Assembly (NCBI GenBank): GCA_031255495.1
Contig: JAIRSK010000047.1
Coordinates: 1-28,357, forward strand
DNA from: Endomicrobiellum devescovinae
Lineage (GTDB): Bacteria; Elusimicrobiota; Endomicrobiia; Endomicrobiales; Endomicrobiaceae
Length of the DNA stretch: 28,357 bases
Reading direction: 5' to 3'
A model generated the notes under the pieces. The model saw nothing but the letters and a program-made list of their open reading frames with translations, had not been told where the DNA came from and searched no databases. Positions 15,490-24,029 of the stretch are shown here, in pieces (positions within the stretch are counted from its first letter, which is position 1; each line of letters starts with the position of its first letter). The position numbers and the translations under genes were made by a program.

Positions 15490-16263
15490 TTATTTTAATG
15501 ATAAAACATCAGACATATCGTATAGTCCCTGTTTTTTACCTACAACCCATTTTGCAGCCCTAACTGCGCCTGCAGCAAAAGTATCTCTGGAATGCACTCT
15601 GTGCATCAATTCTAGTCTTTCGCCAGGTCCTACAAAGTAAACAGTATGATCGCCGACAATATCGCCCGCTCTTACAGAAAGAACGCCTATCTCGTCTTTT
15701 TTTCTTGCAGAATTAGCCGAATGTCTGCCGTAAACGCCTACGTCTTTAATATCTTTGCCTATTGAAGACGCCGCAACCTCAGCAAGCTTTGCAGCTGTTC
15801 CCGAAGGAGAGTCCTTCTTTTTATTATGATGCAACTCAACTATTTCTATATCATAATCTGGAATTTTTTTAGCCGCCTCTTCAACAAGCTTAAACAAAAT
15901 ATTCACGCCTACCGACATATTTGGCGAAAAAACTATAGGAATAATTTTTGAAGCCTCGTATATTTTCTTTTTTTGTTCTTCGGAAAATCCCGTAGTGCCG
16001 ATAACTACAGGTACTTTTTGTTTTACAGCCAAGTCCAAATTTTTTAAAGCGCTTTCAGGATTTGTAAAATCTATCAATGCATCAGTATTTTTTAAAATTT
16101 TTTCCAAATCAGTGACGGAAGATATTATAGGACTTCCCATGCCTATAGCTTTACTGCCTTCAAATTCCAAAGCTCCTGATATTTGAATCTCGGAATCATC
16201 TTTAGCTATGGCGATTATAGACTGTCCCATTCTTCCAGCAGCTCCGCAAATCGCTAATTTCAT
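15490..16263 (-). CDS. dapB: 4-hydroxy-tetrahydrodipicolinate reductase DapB
   Basis: A 257-residue Rossmann enzyme reducing the DapA product with NAD(P)H. The dinucleotide loop is CGAAGRMGQSI, then IDFTNPES, GTTGFSEEQ, FSPNMSVGVN, and the substrate/catalytic motif ELHHNKKKDSPSGTA containing the His pair and Lys. Length is typical. It lies 12 bp after dapA, so the two sequential enzymes are co-made. Confidence 0.97.
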   Translation of the reverse strand: MKLAICGAAGRMGQSIIAIAKDDSEIQISGALEFEGSKAIGMGSPIISSVTDLEKILKNTDALIDFTNPESALKNLDLAVKQKVPVVIGTTGFSEEQKKKIYEASKIIPIVFSPNMSVGVNILFKLVEEAAKKIPDYDIEIVELHHNKKKDSPSGTAAKLAEVAASSIGKDIKDVGVYGRHSANSARKKDEIGVLSVRAGDIVGDHTVYFVGPGERLELMHRVHSRDTFAAGAVRAAKWVVGKKQGLYDMSDVLSLK

Positions 16264-16275
16264 ATAAAACCCCAG

Positions 16276-17151
16276 TTATTTCAACAATTTAAAATCTTTT
16301 AAAACTTTTTTCAATTTTAACTTGTTAGATTCTTCCATTTCACACATTGGAAGCCTTATTTCTGAACTGCAAATACCGAGCATAGCCGCAGCAGTTTTTA
16401 CAGGTATGGGATTTGTTTCCATAAACAAAGCGTTAACTAAAGGCAAAAACTTATAATGTATCTTTTTAGCTTCTTTAATATTTCCTTTTTCAAAAGCTCT
16501 TATAAGAGATAACGTTTCCAAAGGAAGAAGATTAGATAAAACTGAAATTACTCCTATACCGCCTATTGAAAGGACAGGAAGAGTAAGAGCGTCATCACCT
16601 GAAAGAAGCTCAATATTTGGGACTAAAGCCTTTATTGCGCTCATTTGAGACAAAGATCCTGAAGCTTCCTTTACGCCGATAATATTTTTGCAATCTTTGC
16701 AAAGTTTAGCTATGGTTGTAGGCTCTATATTTACAGAAGCCCTACCCATGATATTGTAAAGGACAATAGGAATATTAACCAAATCCGCAACTTTCTTGAA
16801 ATGCAAATATAAACCTTTCTGAGTAGGCTTGTTGTAATATGGAGCAACCATTAAAGCTCCATCACAACCGACTTTTTTTGCAAATTGAGTAAACCGTATG
16901 GCTTCAGCCGTAGAATTGGAGCCTGTCCCAGCAAGAAGCTTCATCTTGCCTTTTGCCTGCTTAACACAAAACTCTATAATCTGTTCGTGTTCTTCATGCG
17001 ACAAAGTAGGAGATTCGCCTGTCGTCCCACAGGGAACAATACCATTTACTCCTGCTTTATATTGGCTCTCAATCAGCTTACCTAAAGCGTCAAAATCAAC
17101 TTTCCCTTTTTTGAAAGGCGTTATTAGTGCTGTGTAAACTCCCGAAAACAT
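16276..17151 (-). CDS. dapA: 4-hydroxy-tetrahydrodipicolinate synthase DapA
   Basis: A 291-residue TIM-barrel lyase condensing pyruvate with aspartate semialdehyde, the committed step to diaminopimelate and lysine. GTTGESPTL (42-50) carries the catalytic Thr, Tyr132 is in YNIMGR, and Lys161 in GVKEASG forms the Schiff base with pyruvate. The usual YNxPGR motif has Met for Pro here, which is unlikely to matter. The ATG at 17151 gives the standard MFSGVYTALITPF start. It lies 27 bp after dapF. Confidence 0.97.
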   Translation of the reverse strand: MFSGVYTALITPFKKGKVDFDALGKLIESQYKAGVNGIVPCGTTGESPTLSHEEHEQIIEFCVKQAKGKMKLLAGTGSNSTAEAIRFTQFAKKVGCDGALMVAPYYNKPTQKGLYLHFKKVADLVNIPIVLYNIMGRASVNIEPTTIAKLCKDCKNIIGVKEASGSLSQMSAIKALVPNIELLSGDDALTLPVLSIGGIGVISVLSNLLPLETLSLIRAFEKGNIKEAKKIHYKFLPLVNALFMETNPIPVKTAAAMLGICSSEIRLPMCEMEESNKLKLKKVLKDFKLLK

Positions 17152-17178
17152 AAATCCCCCGCATCAACCGCATTTAAG

Positions 17179-17991
17179 TTAAACTTTTACTATACCTTTA
17201 AAAGAAATAATAGCTGGACCTTCAAGAACTACGTCGCTTATTTTATCGTTGTCAACCGTCATAGAAACCGACAATTTATCCCCGCCTTTTGCAATAATAT
17301 TTACTGGAGACTTTGCAAATCCTTTTAGTACTGAAATGACTCCCGAAGCAGTTATGCCCGTTCCGCAAGCCAAAGTTTCGTCTTCAACACCTCTCTCATA
17401 GGTGCGCACAAAAAGAGTATTGTCTTTTGCAACTTGCACAAAGTTCACATTTGTACCAGAGGGAGCAAATGCTTTATGGTACCTTATTTCTCTTCCATAT
17501 TTAAAAACATCAATCTTATTAATATCGTCAATAAATATTACCGTATGAGGAACGCCTGTGTTGATGAAATCAACGTCAAATTCTCTATCACTTAGCTCAA
17601 CTTTCATATTTCTTTTCAAATCTTTAGGCTCGTACAAATTAAGCTTAACTCTGTCATCTGACAAAATCTCGGCGTTTATAACCCCCGCATCAGTCTCAAA
17701 AACCATCTGCGAATCTGCCACGCCTAAATCATAAGCAAACTTGGCAACTGACCTCCCACCGTTTCCACACATTGAAGCGTGGGAACCGTCAGAATTGAAA
17801 TACTTCATTTTAAAATCTTTGCAAGAACTCTTTTCCAACAAAATCAGCCCGTCGCCGCCTATTGAATATTTTCTATCGCACAATTTTTTCGCAAGATTTT
17901 GATAATCTTTTTCAAGAATTATATTTTCTCTATTATCTATCAATACAAAGTCATTACCTGCAGCGGTAAGTTTTGAAAATTTTATTTCCAT
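17179..17991 (-). CDS. dapF: Diaminopimelate epimerase DapF
   Basis: A cofactor-independent epimerase converting LL- to meso-diaminopimelate, the cross-linking residue of peptidoglycan and substrate of LysA. Both catalytic cysteines are present: MCGNGGRS and LACGTGITASG; AAGNDF near the start and the GxGxDG-like IGGDGL are also seen. Two starts are possible. ATG at 18003 directly abuts the lysA TAA; ATG at 17991 has GAGAG upstream and begins MEIKFSKLTAAGNDF, the normal family N-terminus, so I use it. About 270 residues, normal length. Confidence 0.96.
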   Translation of the reverse strand: MEIKFSKLTAAGNDFVLIDNRENIILEKDYQNLAKKLCDRKYSIGGDGLILLEKSSCKDFKMKYFNSDGSHASMCGNGGRSVAKFAYDLGVADSQMVFETDAGVINAEILSDDRVKLNLYEPKDLKRNMKVELSDREFDVDFINTGVPHTVIFIDDINKIDVFKYGREIRYHKAFAPSGTNVNFVQVAKDNTLFVRTYERGVEDETLACGTGITASGVISVLKGFAKSPVNIIAKGGDKLSVSMTVDNDKISDVVLEGPAIISFKGIVKV

Positions 17992-18003
17992 TATGTCTCT
18001 CAT

Positions 18004-19239
18004 TTATAAAATTTCATTGAGCATCAAATCTTTATAGCTTGCTCTTTTCCTTATTAGCTTTGTCTGTTTACCATCAACTAATACTTCGGCAAGCGAAGGT
18101 CTGGAATTATATTCCGAAGACATAGCGGTACCGTAAGCGCCTGCGCAAGTCACTAACAAATATTCGCCTTGCTCAACTATTGGAAGCATTCTATCTTTGC
18201 CCATAAAGTCTCCGCTTTCACATATAGGTCCAACTACGTCGCTTCTAACTTTTTTAGCGTTAGTTTTTTTGACAGGAACTATTTCATGATAAGCGTCGTA
18301 TAAAGTTGGTCTTATCAAATCGTTCATTCCTGCGTCGGTTATAAGAAAGCTTTTTCCTCCTGACATTTTTCTATACAAAACTTTTGCCAAGAGATGTCCT
18401 GCATCGCCGATTATTGAACGACCCGGCTCAACTATAAACTTTTTATCTTTATCAAAAACAGAAAAAATTTCAGACATAAGACGTTTTGGAGAAGGAACTT
18501 TTTCACCTTTCTCATATTTAATACCAAGACCGCCACCGCAGTCTATATACGAAATCCGCATGCCATGCCTTTCAACTTTGTCAACTATCTTCTTTATTCT
18601 TTTAGCAGCAACAACAAATGGCTCAACTTCAAGAATTTGCGAGCCTATGTGGGAATGTATGCCGACAACGCTTATATTTTTCTTTTTCTTTGCAGTTAAA
18701 TATGCTTTTACAGCATCTTCATAAGGTATGCCAAACTTAGTACCTTTTTTACCAGTTACTATGTAAGAATGCGTATCTGGATTTACATAAGGATTTATTC
18801 TAAAAGCAATGTTTGCCTTTATCTTCAGTTTGCCAGCTATTTTATCTATAACGTCAAGCTCTTCAAAAGACTCAACATTAAGCATAAAAATTTTACTTTT
18901 TAAAGCGTATTCTATTTCTTCAGCAGTTTTGCCTACGCCAGCGTAAACTATCTTTGACGGATTAAAGCCTGCTTTTAAACATCTGTAAATCTCACCGCCC
19001 GACGTAGTGTCTGCTCCTGCCCCTAGACTTACGAGAATCTTTAAAATAGCTCCACTAGAATTTGTCTTACAAGCAAAACAAATAAGCCCGTCTCTTAAAG
19101 CCATAGCTTTTTTATAATTTTCAAAATTGTTTACTATCTGTTGTTTTGAATATACGTATGTGCTTGTTCCATACTCTTTAGCTATATCGGAAAATTTTAC
19201 ATTTTCAATATATAAATCACCCTTTCTAAACTCAAGCAT
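18004..19239 (-). CDS. lysA: Diaminopimelate decarboxylase LysA
   Basis: A PLP enzyme of the alanine-racemase-like fold that decarboxylates meso-diaminopimelate to L-lysine; 411 residues from ATG 19239. PLP-Lys is in FACKTNSSGAILK; further motifs are VGIHSHIGSQI, IDCGGGLGIKY, EPGRSIIGDAG and the catalytic CESGDFMG. The frame extends to a GTG at 19266, but GAGAGGAT lies about 7 bases before the ATG, which is preferred. It is the first gene after the promoter at 19278-19306, with an about 30-base leader, too short for a lysine riboswitch. Confidence 0.96.
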   Translation of the reverse strand: MLEFRKGDLYIENVKFSDIAKEYGTSTYVYSKQQIVNNFENYKKAMALRDGLICFACKTNSSGAILKILVSLGAGADTTSGGEIYRCLKAGFNPSKIVYAGVGKTAEEIEYALKSKIFMLNVESFEELDVIDKIAGKLKIKANIAFRINPYVNPDTHSYIVTGKKGTKFGIPYEDAVKAYLTAKKKKNISVVGIHSHIGSQILEVEPFVVAAKRIKKIVDKVERHGMRISYIDCGGGLGIKYEKGEKVPSPKRLMSEIFSVFDKDKKFIVEPGRSIIGDAGHLLAKVLYRKMSGGKSFLITDAGMNDLIRPTLYDAYHEIVPVKKTNAKKVRSDVVGPICESGDFMGKDRMLPIVEQGEYLLVTCAGAYGTAMSSEYNSRPSLAEVLVDGKQTKLIRKRASYKDLMLNEIL

Positions 19240-19277
19240 TTTTTTATCCTCTCTGAGACAATGCACTCAATCTATAT

Positions 19278-19306
19278 ATTCTATAAAACCTTTTATACAC
19301 CGTCAA
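19278..19306 (-). promoter_or_regulatory. Sigma70-type promoter of the lysA-dapF-dapA-dapB-dapL operon
   Basis: On the minus strand TTGACG (19301-19306) is separated by exactly 17 bases from TAGAAT (19278-19283). Transcription would begin near 19271, about 30 bases before the lysA ATG. It is the best promoter match noticed in the window. Confidence 0.65.
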
Positions 19307-19326
19307 CATATATACCAGTTCCCAAC

Positions 19327-19443
19327 TTAGCGCTTGGCTTCCGACTCTGGCTCCTTTTCGCGATTTAGCCAATATACATGGCAGGGAAGTTTTTCAATAA
19401 CACTTTGTAATAAGTCATTTCTACAGATTTCGTTTTTTTGTCC
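19327..19443 (-). pseudogene. Short remnant resembling a PAS-domain start
   Basis: In the lpxB-lysA gap a minus-strand frame of about 38 codons reads through LLQSVIEKLPCHVYWLNRE before stopping at 19327-19329. The pattern (helix, then LPxHVYWxxR) is that of the first strand of PAS domains in sensor kinases, where LPGHVYWKD is common. There is no start codon and nothing of the rest of a PAS domain or kinase. It looks like a relic of a lost signalling gene. The match is short, so the call is tentative. Confidence 0.35.
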
Positions 19444-19487
19444 TTCTCTTTTATCTAGTTATGCACTTTAAAAATTATTTGTCTGCA

Positions 19488-20579
19488 CTAGCTGTTTAAA
19501 ATGATTTCGGCAACTCGTTTGCTTACTCCGGGAGAGCCTAGAGACTTTCTAAAAGAAAGGAGTTCTTGAACTTTTGACGAGTAATTTTCAGGTTTTAGCT
19601 GTTCCAGCACAGACTGAGCTATTTTTTTAGGATTTGCGTTAAATTGTATAAATTCTGGAACAACACTTTTCCCTGCTAAAATATTAACTATTCCTATATA
19701 TTTTACTTTAATCAGCGCCCTTATAAAAAAATAATTAAAATATGAGAGTTTGTAAACTATAGCCATAGGTATTCCCATCAAAGCGTTTTCTAAACACACC
19801 GTGCCTGAAGGAGAAATAGCAAAATCAACGGAAACTCTTTTTTCAAAATTTCCAGACCCGTCAAAAGTTACATACTCGGGCAGTGCAAAATTAATTTTAT
19901 TTGAAACGCAAAACATTACAAATCTGGCGTTAATTTTCTTTTTTAATATTTTTGCAGTTTCAAGCAGTATAGGAATATGGCGTTTTATGGCGCTTTGGCG
20001 ACTTCCCGGAAACAAGCCTATAATTGGAGGATTTGAAATATTAAAATTATGTTTTTGAAAATCTGTTTTTTGAGGGGTTTTATCTATTAATGGATTTCCT
20101 ACAAAAACAACATCAACATTGTTATCTTTATAAAGTTTTTCTTCAAATGGGAAAATAACAAGCATTTTCTTTATAACTTTGGATAGTTCTTTTATTCTGC
20201 CGCTGCGAGACGCCCAAACTTGAGGACTAATATAATAGAAGACAGGAATTCCCATTGACTTTGCAAGCCGTGCAACATGTATATGAAACCCGTAATAATC
20301 TACAAGAATAACTTTATCAGGACGATTCTCCAGAAAATGCCTTTTTATTTTTTTAAAAACTTTCCTCAAATAAAACGCTTGTTTAATTGGCAAAAAACCA
20401 AAAGCGTTTATGTTTACTATATCTTCAATAAAACTATCTGACACGGCTTTAAGATTATTGCCGCCAGCAGATAAAACAAAACATGAAGGATTTATTTTTT
20501 TTATTTCTTTTATAAGATTTGAAGCGTGGACTTCGCCAGAAAGATCTCCAGCTGAAATGAAAATTCTATAATTTGGCAT
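19488..20579 (-). CDS. lpxB: Lipid-A-disaccharide synthase LpxB
   Basis: A 363-residue GT19 glycosyltransferase of the inner membrane surface that joins 2,3-diacylglucosamine-1-phosphate (lipid X) and UDP-2,3-diacylglucosamine into the lipid A disaccharide. Motifs: ISAGDLSGEVHASNLI at the start, VDYYGFHIHVARLAK, YYISPQVWASRSGRI, VGNPLID, GLFPGSRQSAI and SPSGTVCLENAL. The frame continues upstream to 20660 inside pstB, but the ATG at 20579 gives the family N-terminus and follows the pstB stop by only 4 bases. It demonstrates a lipid A-containing outer membrane. Placement at the end of a phosphate-uptake operon is unusual. Confidence 0.95.
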   Translation of the reverse strand: MPNYRIFISAGDLSGEVHASNLIKEIKKINPSCFVLSAGGNNLKAVSDSFIEDIVNINAFGFLPIKQAFYLRKVFKKIKRHFLENRPDKVILVDYYGFHIHVARLAKSMGIPVFYYISPQVWASRSGRIKELSKVIKKMLVIFPFEEKLYKDNNVDVVFVGNPLIDKTPQKTDFQKHNFNISNPPIIGLFPGSRQSAIKRHIPILLETAKILKKKINARFVMFCVSNKINFALPEYVTFDGSGNFEKRVSVDFAISPSGTVCLENALMGIPMAIVYKLSYFNYFFIRALIKVKYIGIVNILAGKSVVPEFIQFNANPKKIAQSVLEQLKPENYSSKVQELLSFRKSLGSPGVSKRVAEIILNS

Positions 20580-20583
20580 TTTA

Positions 20584-21336
20584 TTATCCAAAGCGTCCAG
20601 TGATATAATCTTCCGTCTCTTTTTCTTTTGGAGAAACAAAAAGCTTATCGGTTTTATCAACTTCTATAAGCTTGCCCATGAGGAAAAACGCTGTTCTGTC
20701 GCTAACACGGGAAGCTTGCTTAACGTTATTTGTAACAAGAACTATAGTATATTTTTCTTTAAGCTCTACCATTAACTCTTCAACCTTTGCAGTTGATATG
20801 GGATCAAGACCCGAGCAAGGTTCGTCAAATAAAATAACTTCAGGATTTATTGCAAGCACCCTTGCAATACACAGCCTTTGTTGTTGTCCTCCTGACATCT
20901 TCATAGCCGAAGCGCCTAACCTGTCTTTTACCTCATCCCAAAGGGAAGAATCCCTTAAAACGCTTTCAACCATATTATCTAAATCAGCTTTTTTTGTAAC
21001 AAGACCCAAGCGTTTTGGCGCATAAGTTATGTTGTCGTAAATACTCATAGGAAGAGGTATCGGCATGGCAAAAAGCATACCTACTCTTCTTCTTAAACTC
21101 TCTGCACCTATGTCAAAAATATTATCGCCATCAAGATAAACGTCGCCTTTTCTTGAATACGTAATGTCAAAATCATTCATTCTATTTAACGTTCTTAAAA
21201 AAGTAGTTTTGCCGCTGTTGGCAGGTCCTATAACTCCCAAAATTTCGTTTTTAACAACATTAAGATTTAAAGATTCTAAAACGCATTTTTTATTATAGTA
21301 ACAACTTAAGTTTTCTATCTTTATTTTATCTACCAT
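20584..21336 (-). CDS. pstB: Phosphate ABC transporter ATP-binding protein PstB
   Basis: The 250-residue ATPase that powers PstC/PstA. Walker A is GPANSGKTT (37-45, Lys43), the signature is MSGGQQQR (147-154) and Walker B is VILFDEP with Asp171-Glu172, followed by CSGLDP and the PstB-typical ISTAKVEEL. The Q-loop is atypical: E. coli-type PstB has VFQxPxPFPMSIYDN, here LFAMPIPLPMSIYDN, so the lid Gln is replaced by Ala. The same change with a GPANSGKT Walker A occurs, to my recollection, in a PstB subgroup. The ATG overlaps the pstA stop by 7 bases. Confidence 0.95.
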   Translation of the reverse strand: MVDKIKIENLSCYYNKKCVLESLNLNVVKNEILGVIGPANSGKTTFLRTLNRMNDFDITYSRKGDVYLDGDNIFDIGAESLRRRVGMLFAMPIPLPMSIYDNITYAPKRLGLVTKKADLDNMVESVLRDSSLWDEVKDRLGASAMKMSGGQQQRLCIARVLAINPEVILFDEPCSGLDPISTAKVEELMVELKEKYTIVLVTNNVKQASRVSDRTAFFLMGKLIEVDKTDKLFVSPKEKETEDYITGRFG

Positions 21337-22184
21337 TTTCTACGTTTCCTAAAATAAATTCTTGCAAAAATAGCAATGCAGCTCATAGTCAAAACCATCA
21401 TTAACAAAACAAGAGCCGTACCATATATAATATTTTTTGGCATGTTTGGAATTTGCGTTGAAATAATATAAAGGTGATAAGGTAAAGCCATAACTTGATC
21501 AAATATTGAGTGAGGAAGATGAGGCACGTAAAACGCCGCTGCAGTAAACAATATGGGAGCGGTTTCCCCAGAGATTCTTGCAATACTTAAAATGGCTCCC
21601 GTTAAAATGCCGGGTATGGCATTCGGGAGAACCACATGTCTTATAGTCTGCCATCTGCTTACGCCTAAGGACAAACTCGCTTCTCTAAAAGAGTATGGCA
21701 CGCTGCCTAACGAACTTCTAGCTGTAGTTATAATCACTGGAAGCTCCATTATTGACAAGGTTAAAGCGCCTGCAATTATAGAAACTCCTAGCTTTAAAAA
21801 CATAACGAAAATACCAAGTCCAAACAGTCCGTAAACAACAGACGGAACTCCAGCTAAATTAACGATTGCAAGCTTTATTATTCTGGTAAGCATATTGTCT
21901 TTTGCATATTCGTTTAAATATATAGCGGCGCATACACCTACGGGAAGAGTAACCATAATAGCGCACGACACTATTGAAAGAGTGCCAAGTATTGCTGGTA
22001 AAATTCCGCCGCTGCGCATGCCGCCTTTAGGCATTGACGATAAAAATTCCCAGCTTATAGCCGACGCTCCATTTTTTATTATTATAAAAACCATTAAAAT
22101 CACTGGAGCAATTGCCAAAATAGCAGCACAACAAAGCAGCGTGTATGAAAATTTTTGAGATAGTTTAGGATTAAGTTTAATCAT
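21330..22184 (-). CDS. pstA: Phosphate ABC transporter permease PstA
   Basis: A 284-residue inner-membrane permease with about six transmembrane helices. The EAA-type loop contacting PstB is SFREASLSLGVSRWQTIRHVVLPNAIPGI, located in the central part. The family stretch GGMRSGGILPAILGT and the conserved SIARISGETAP (Arg/Glu pair in the translocation path) are present. It begins at an ATG overlapping the pstC stop (ATGA), and its end overlaps pstB. It pairs with PstC to form the channel. Confidence 0.96.
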   Translation of the reverse strand: MIKLNPKLSQKFSYTLLCCAAILAIAPVILMVFIIIKNGASAISWEFLSSMPKGGMRSGGILPAILGTLSIVSCAIMVTLPVGVCAAIYLNEYAKDNMLTRIIKLAIVNLAGVPSVVYGLFGLGIFVMFLKLGVSIIAGALTLSIMELPVIITTARSSLGSVPYSFREASLSLGVSRWQTIRHVVLPNAIPGILTGAILSIARISGETAPILFTAAAFYVPHLPHSIFDQVMALPYHLYIISTQIPNMPKNIIYGTALVLLMMVLTMSCIAIFARIYFRKRRKW

Positions 22185-23050
22185 GTATTTTTATTTTTCC
22201 CCAGAAATAAATCTGCAATAAAATTTATAAGAAATGTTATTAAAAAAAGAACAAGCCCTATCGCAAATAAAGACTTGTAGTGCATGCCACCTCTTACTGT
22301 CTCGCCCATTTCAGCCGCAATTGTGGCAGTCATTGTTCTTACAGGCTCAAAAATAGAATGAGGGATATGAGCTGCATTGCCTGTTATCATCATTACAGCC
22401 ATTGTCTCGCCAATTACTCTACCTATGCCAAGCATTACCGCTGCGATTATTCCCGGCATTGCAGCCTTTAGAATAATTCTTCTCAAGGTCTGCCACTTTG
22501 TAGCACCCAGAGCTAAAGCTCCCTGCTTATACTGCCAAGGGACCGAACGTATAGCGTCTTCAGATATTGTAACTATAGTAGGTATAGCCATGAAGGCAAG
22601 CATTATTGAACCTGAAAAAGCTGTAAGACCAGTAGGCAGATTAAAAATACTTTTTACCAGAGGAACTAATGTAATCATTCCAATAAAACCTATAACAACG
22701 CTGGGGATTGCCGCCATAAGTTCAACTAAAGATTTTAAAATATCGCGAATACCTTTTGGAACAATTTCAGAAATAAACAAAGCCGTCATAACTCCTATAG
22801 GAACGGCAATAGCGCAGGCTCCAATGGTTACAAAAACTGAACCCACTATTAATGGCAAAACTCCAAACGAAGCAGGGTCTGACGAGGGGTACCAAAAATG
22901 CCCGCCGATAAATTTTAAAACTCCGAAATCTTTAAAAAAAGAAAGACCTTCCTTAAACAAAAAAGAGAAAATTAAGATAACAAATATAATAGATACTATT
23001 CCGCATATAAAAATTATTTTTTCAACAATAAAATCTAAAATTTTTCTCAT
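22181..23050 (-). CDS. pstC: Phosphate ABC transporter permease PstC
   Basis: The 289-residue partner permease. It has an N-terminal hydrophobic helix, then GGHFWYPSSDPASFGVLPLIVGS, typical of PstC, a central ELMAAIPSVVIGFIG segment, the cytoplasmic coupling loop YKQGALALGATKWQTLRRIILKAAMPGI and GIGRVIGETMAVMMITG with its Arg/Glu pair. Six membrane spans are expected. A spacer of 91 bp separates it from pstS upstream. Confidence 0.96.
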   Translation of the reverse strand: MRKILDFIVEKIIFICGIVSIIFVILIFSFLFKEGLSFFKDFGVLKFIGGHFWYPSSDPASFGVLPLIVGSVFVTIGACAIAVPIGVMTALFISEIVPKGIRDILKSLVELMAAIPSVVIGFIGMITLVPLVKSIFNLPTGLTAFSGSIMLAFMAIPTIVTISEDAIRSVPWQYKQGALALGATKWQTLRRIILKAAMPGIIAAVMLGIGRVIGETMAVMMITGNAAHIPHSIFEPVRTMTATIAAEMGETVRGGMHYKSLFAIGLVLFLITFLINFIADLFLGKNKNT

Positions 23051-23141
23051 TTTAATCCCATAAAAAATAATAAACTTTTACGCAGTTGGAAAACCATCTT
23101 TTTCATTAATATATTTGAGGGAGTCTTGAGTATTATAAAAT

Positions 23142-24029
23142 TTAATACAAACTTTTTATCGGAACAAAATCCGTTTCTAAAACAACTTTTTGCCCCTCGT
23201 CAGACAAAGCATAATCAATAAACATTTTTATTACGCCGCTAGGCTCACCGTTAGTATATAAATATAAAGGTCTTGAAATAGGATACAATCCTTTTAAAAC
23301 ATTTTCCGTATTAGGATAAATATAGTTGCTTTTGCCGTCAATCGCTATAGATAACGCTTTAACGCCGTCGTTTACAAATCCCATTCCTACATAGCCCAAA
23401 GCATTGGGATTTTGCACTATCTCATCGTATATTGCCTGCGAAGAAGACATCATCAAAGAATGAACAGAAAATTCGTCTTTGGCGTTTTTATCGCTATTCC
23501 TTAACACGCGCTCTTTAAAAAACATGTGCGTGCCAGAATTGCTTTCTCTTGAAAGAATTACTATTTTTAAATCTTTGCCGCCAACTTCTTTCCAGTTTGT
23601 AATTTTCGCCATAAATATATCGCGAAGTTGTTCTATCGTCAATTTGTCAACGGGATTATTTTTATTCACCAAAACCGCAAGTCCATCAAGACCGACTTTA
23701 AACTCAACTGGGTTTACATTATTTTTCTTTGCTAACGACTCTTCCTTATCTTCTATCTCACGGGAAGACATAGCTATATCGCAAGTCTTGTTAATTAAAG
23801 ATGCAAAACCTGTTCCCGAGCCTCCGCCTGTTACGCTTACATTATATGTGGGATGTTGTTCTACAAAATTCTCAGACCATGCCTGAATTAAATTTACAAT
23901 AGTGTCCGAACCTTTTATCTGTATGGAAGCCGCATATTTATCACCGCTATTGGCATATTTCCCACAACTATAAAATAAACAACTAGCAGCCAGTGAGGCT
24001 AATATTAAATTTAATATTACTTTTTTCAT
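23142..24029 (-). CDS. pstS: Phosphate-binding protein PstS
   Basis: A 295-residue extracytoplasmic phosphate receptor. After a basic N-terminus and hydrophobic stretch, Cys20 and Cys25 (SCLFYSCG) are possible lipidation sites; neither lipobox is perfect, so anchored or soluble periplasmic forms are both possible. Ligand-contact motifs are IKGSDTIVNL, TGGGSGTGFASL, DIAMSSREI, SRESNSGTHMFF and NALGYVGMGF. The frame reaches a GTG at 24038, but the ATG at 24029 overlaps the guaA stop as TAATG and gives MKKVILN, a proper signal start. It is the first gene of pstSCAB; no phoU is in the cluster. Confidence 0.95.
   Translation of the reverse strand: MKKVILNLILASLAASCLFYSCGKYANSGDKYAASIQIKGSDTIVNLIQAWSENFVEQHPTYNVSVTGGGSGTGFASLINKTCDIAMSSREIEDKEESLAKKNNVNPVEFKVGLDGLAVLVNKNNPVDKLTIEQLRDIFMAKITNWKEVGGKDLKIVILSRESNSGTHMFFKERVLRNSDKNAKDEFSVHSLMMSSSQAIYDEIVQNPNALGYVGMGFVNDGVKALSIAIDGKSNYIYPNTENVLKGLYPISRPLYLYTNGEPSGVIKMFIDYALSDEGQKVVLETDFVPIKSLY

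Noticed and set aside
15333..15640. Plus-strand frames of 76 and 72 codons in and beyond the dapB-dapL gap
   Set aside because: They start in short repeats and run antisense into dapB; no RBS and no recognisable protein features.
19240..19270. Lysine riboswitch upstream of lysA
   Set aside because: The predicted leader is about 30 bases, far too short for the roughly 170-base L box.
19455..19491. CTAGT/ACTAG pairing at the lpxB stop as a terminator
   Set aside because: Only a 5-bp stem plus a bulged 3-bp extension, with a long loop and no T run.
22377..23063. 228-codon plus-strand open frame
   Set aside because: Antisense to pstC; composition mirrors the reverse complement of membrane-helix codons.
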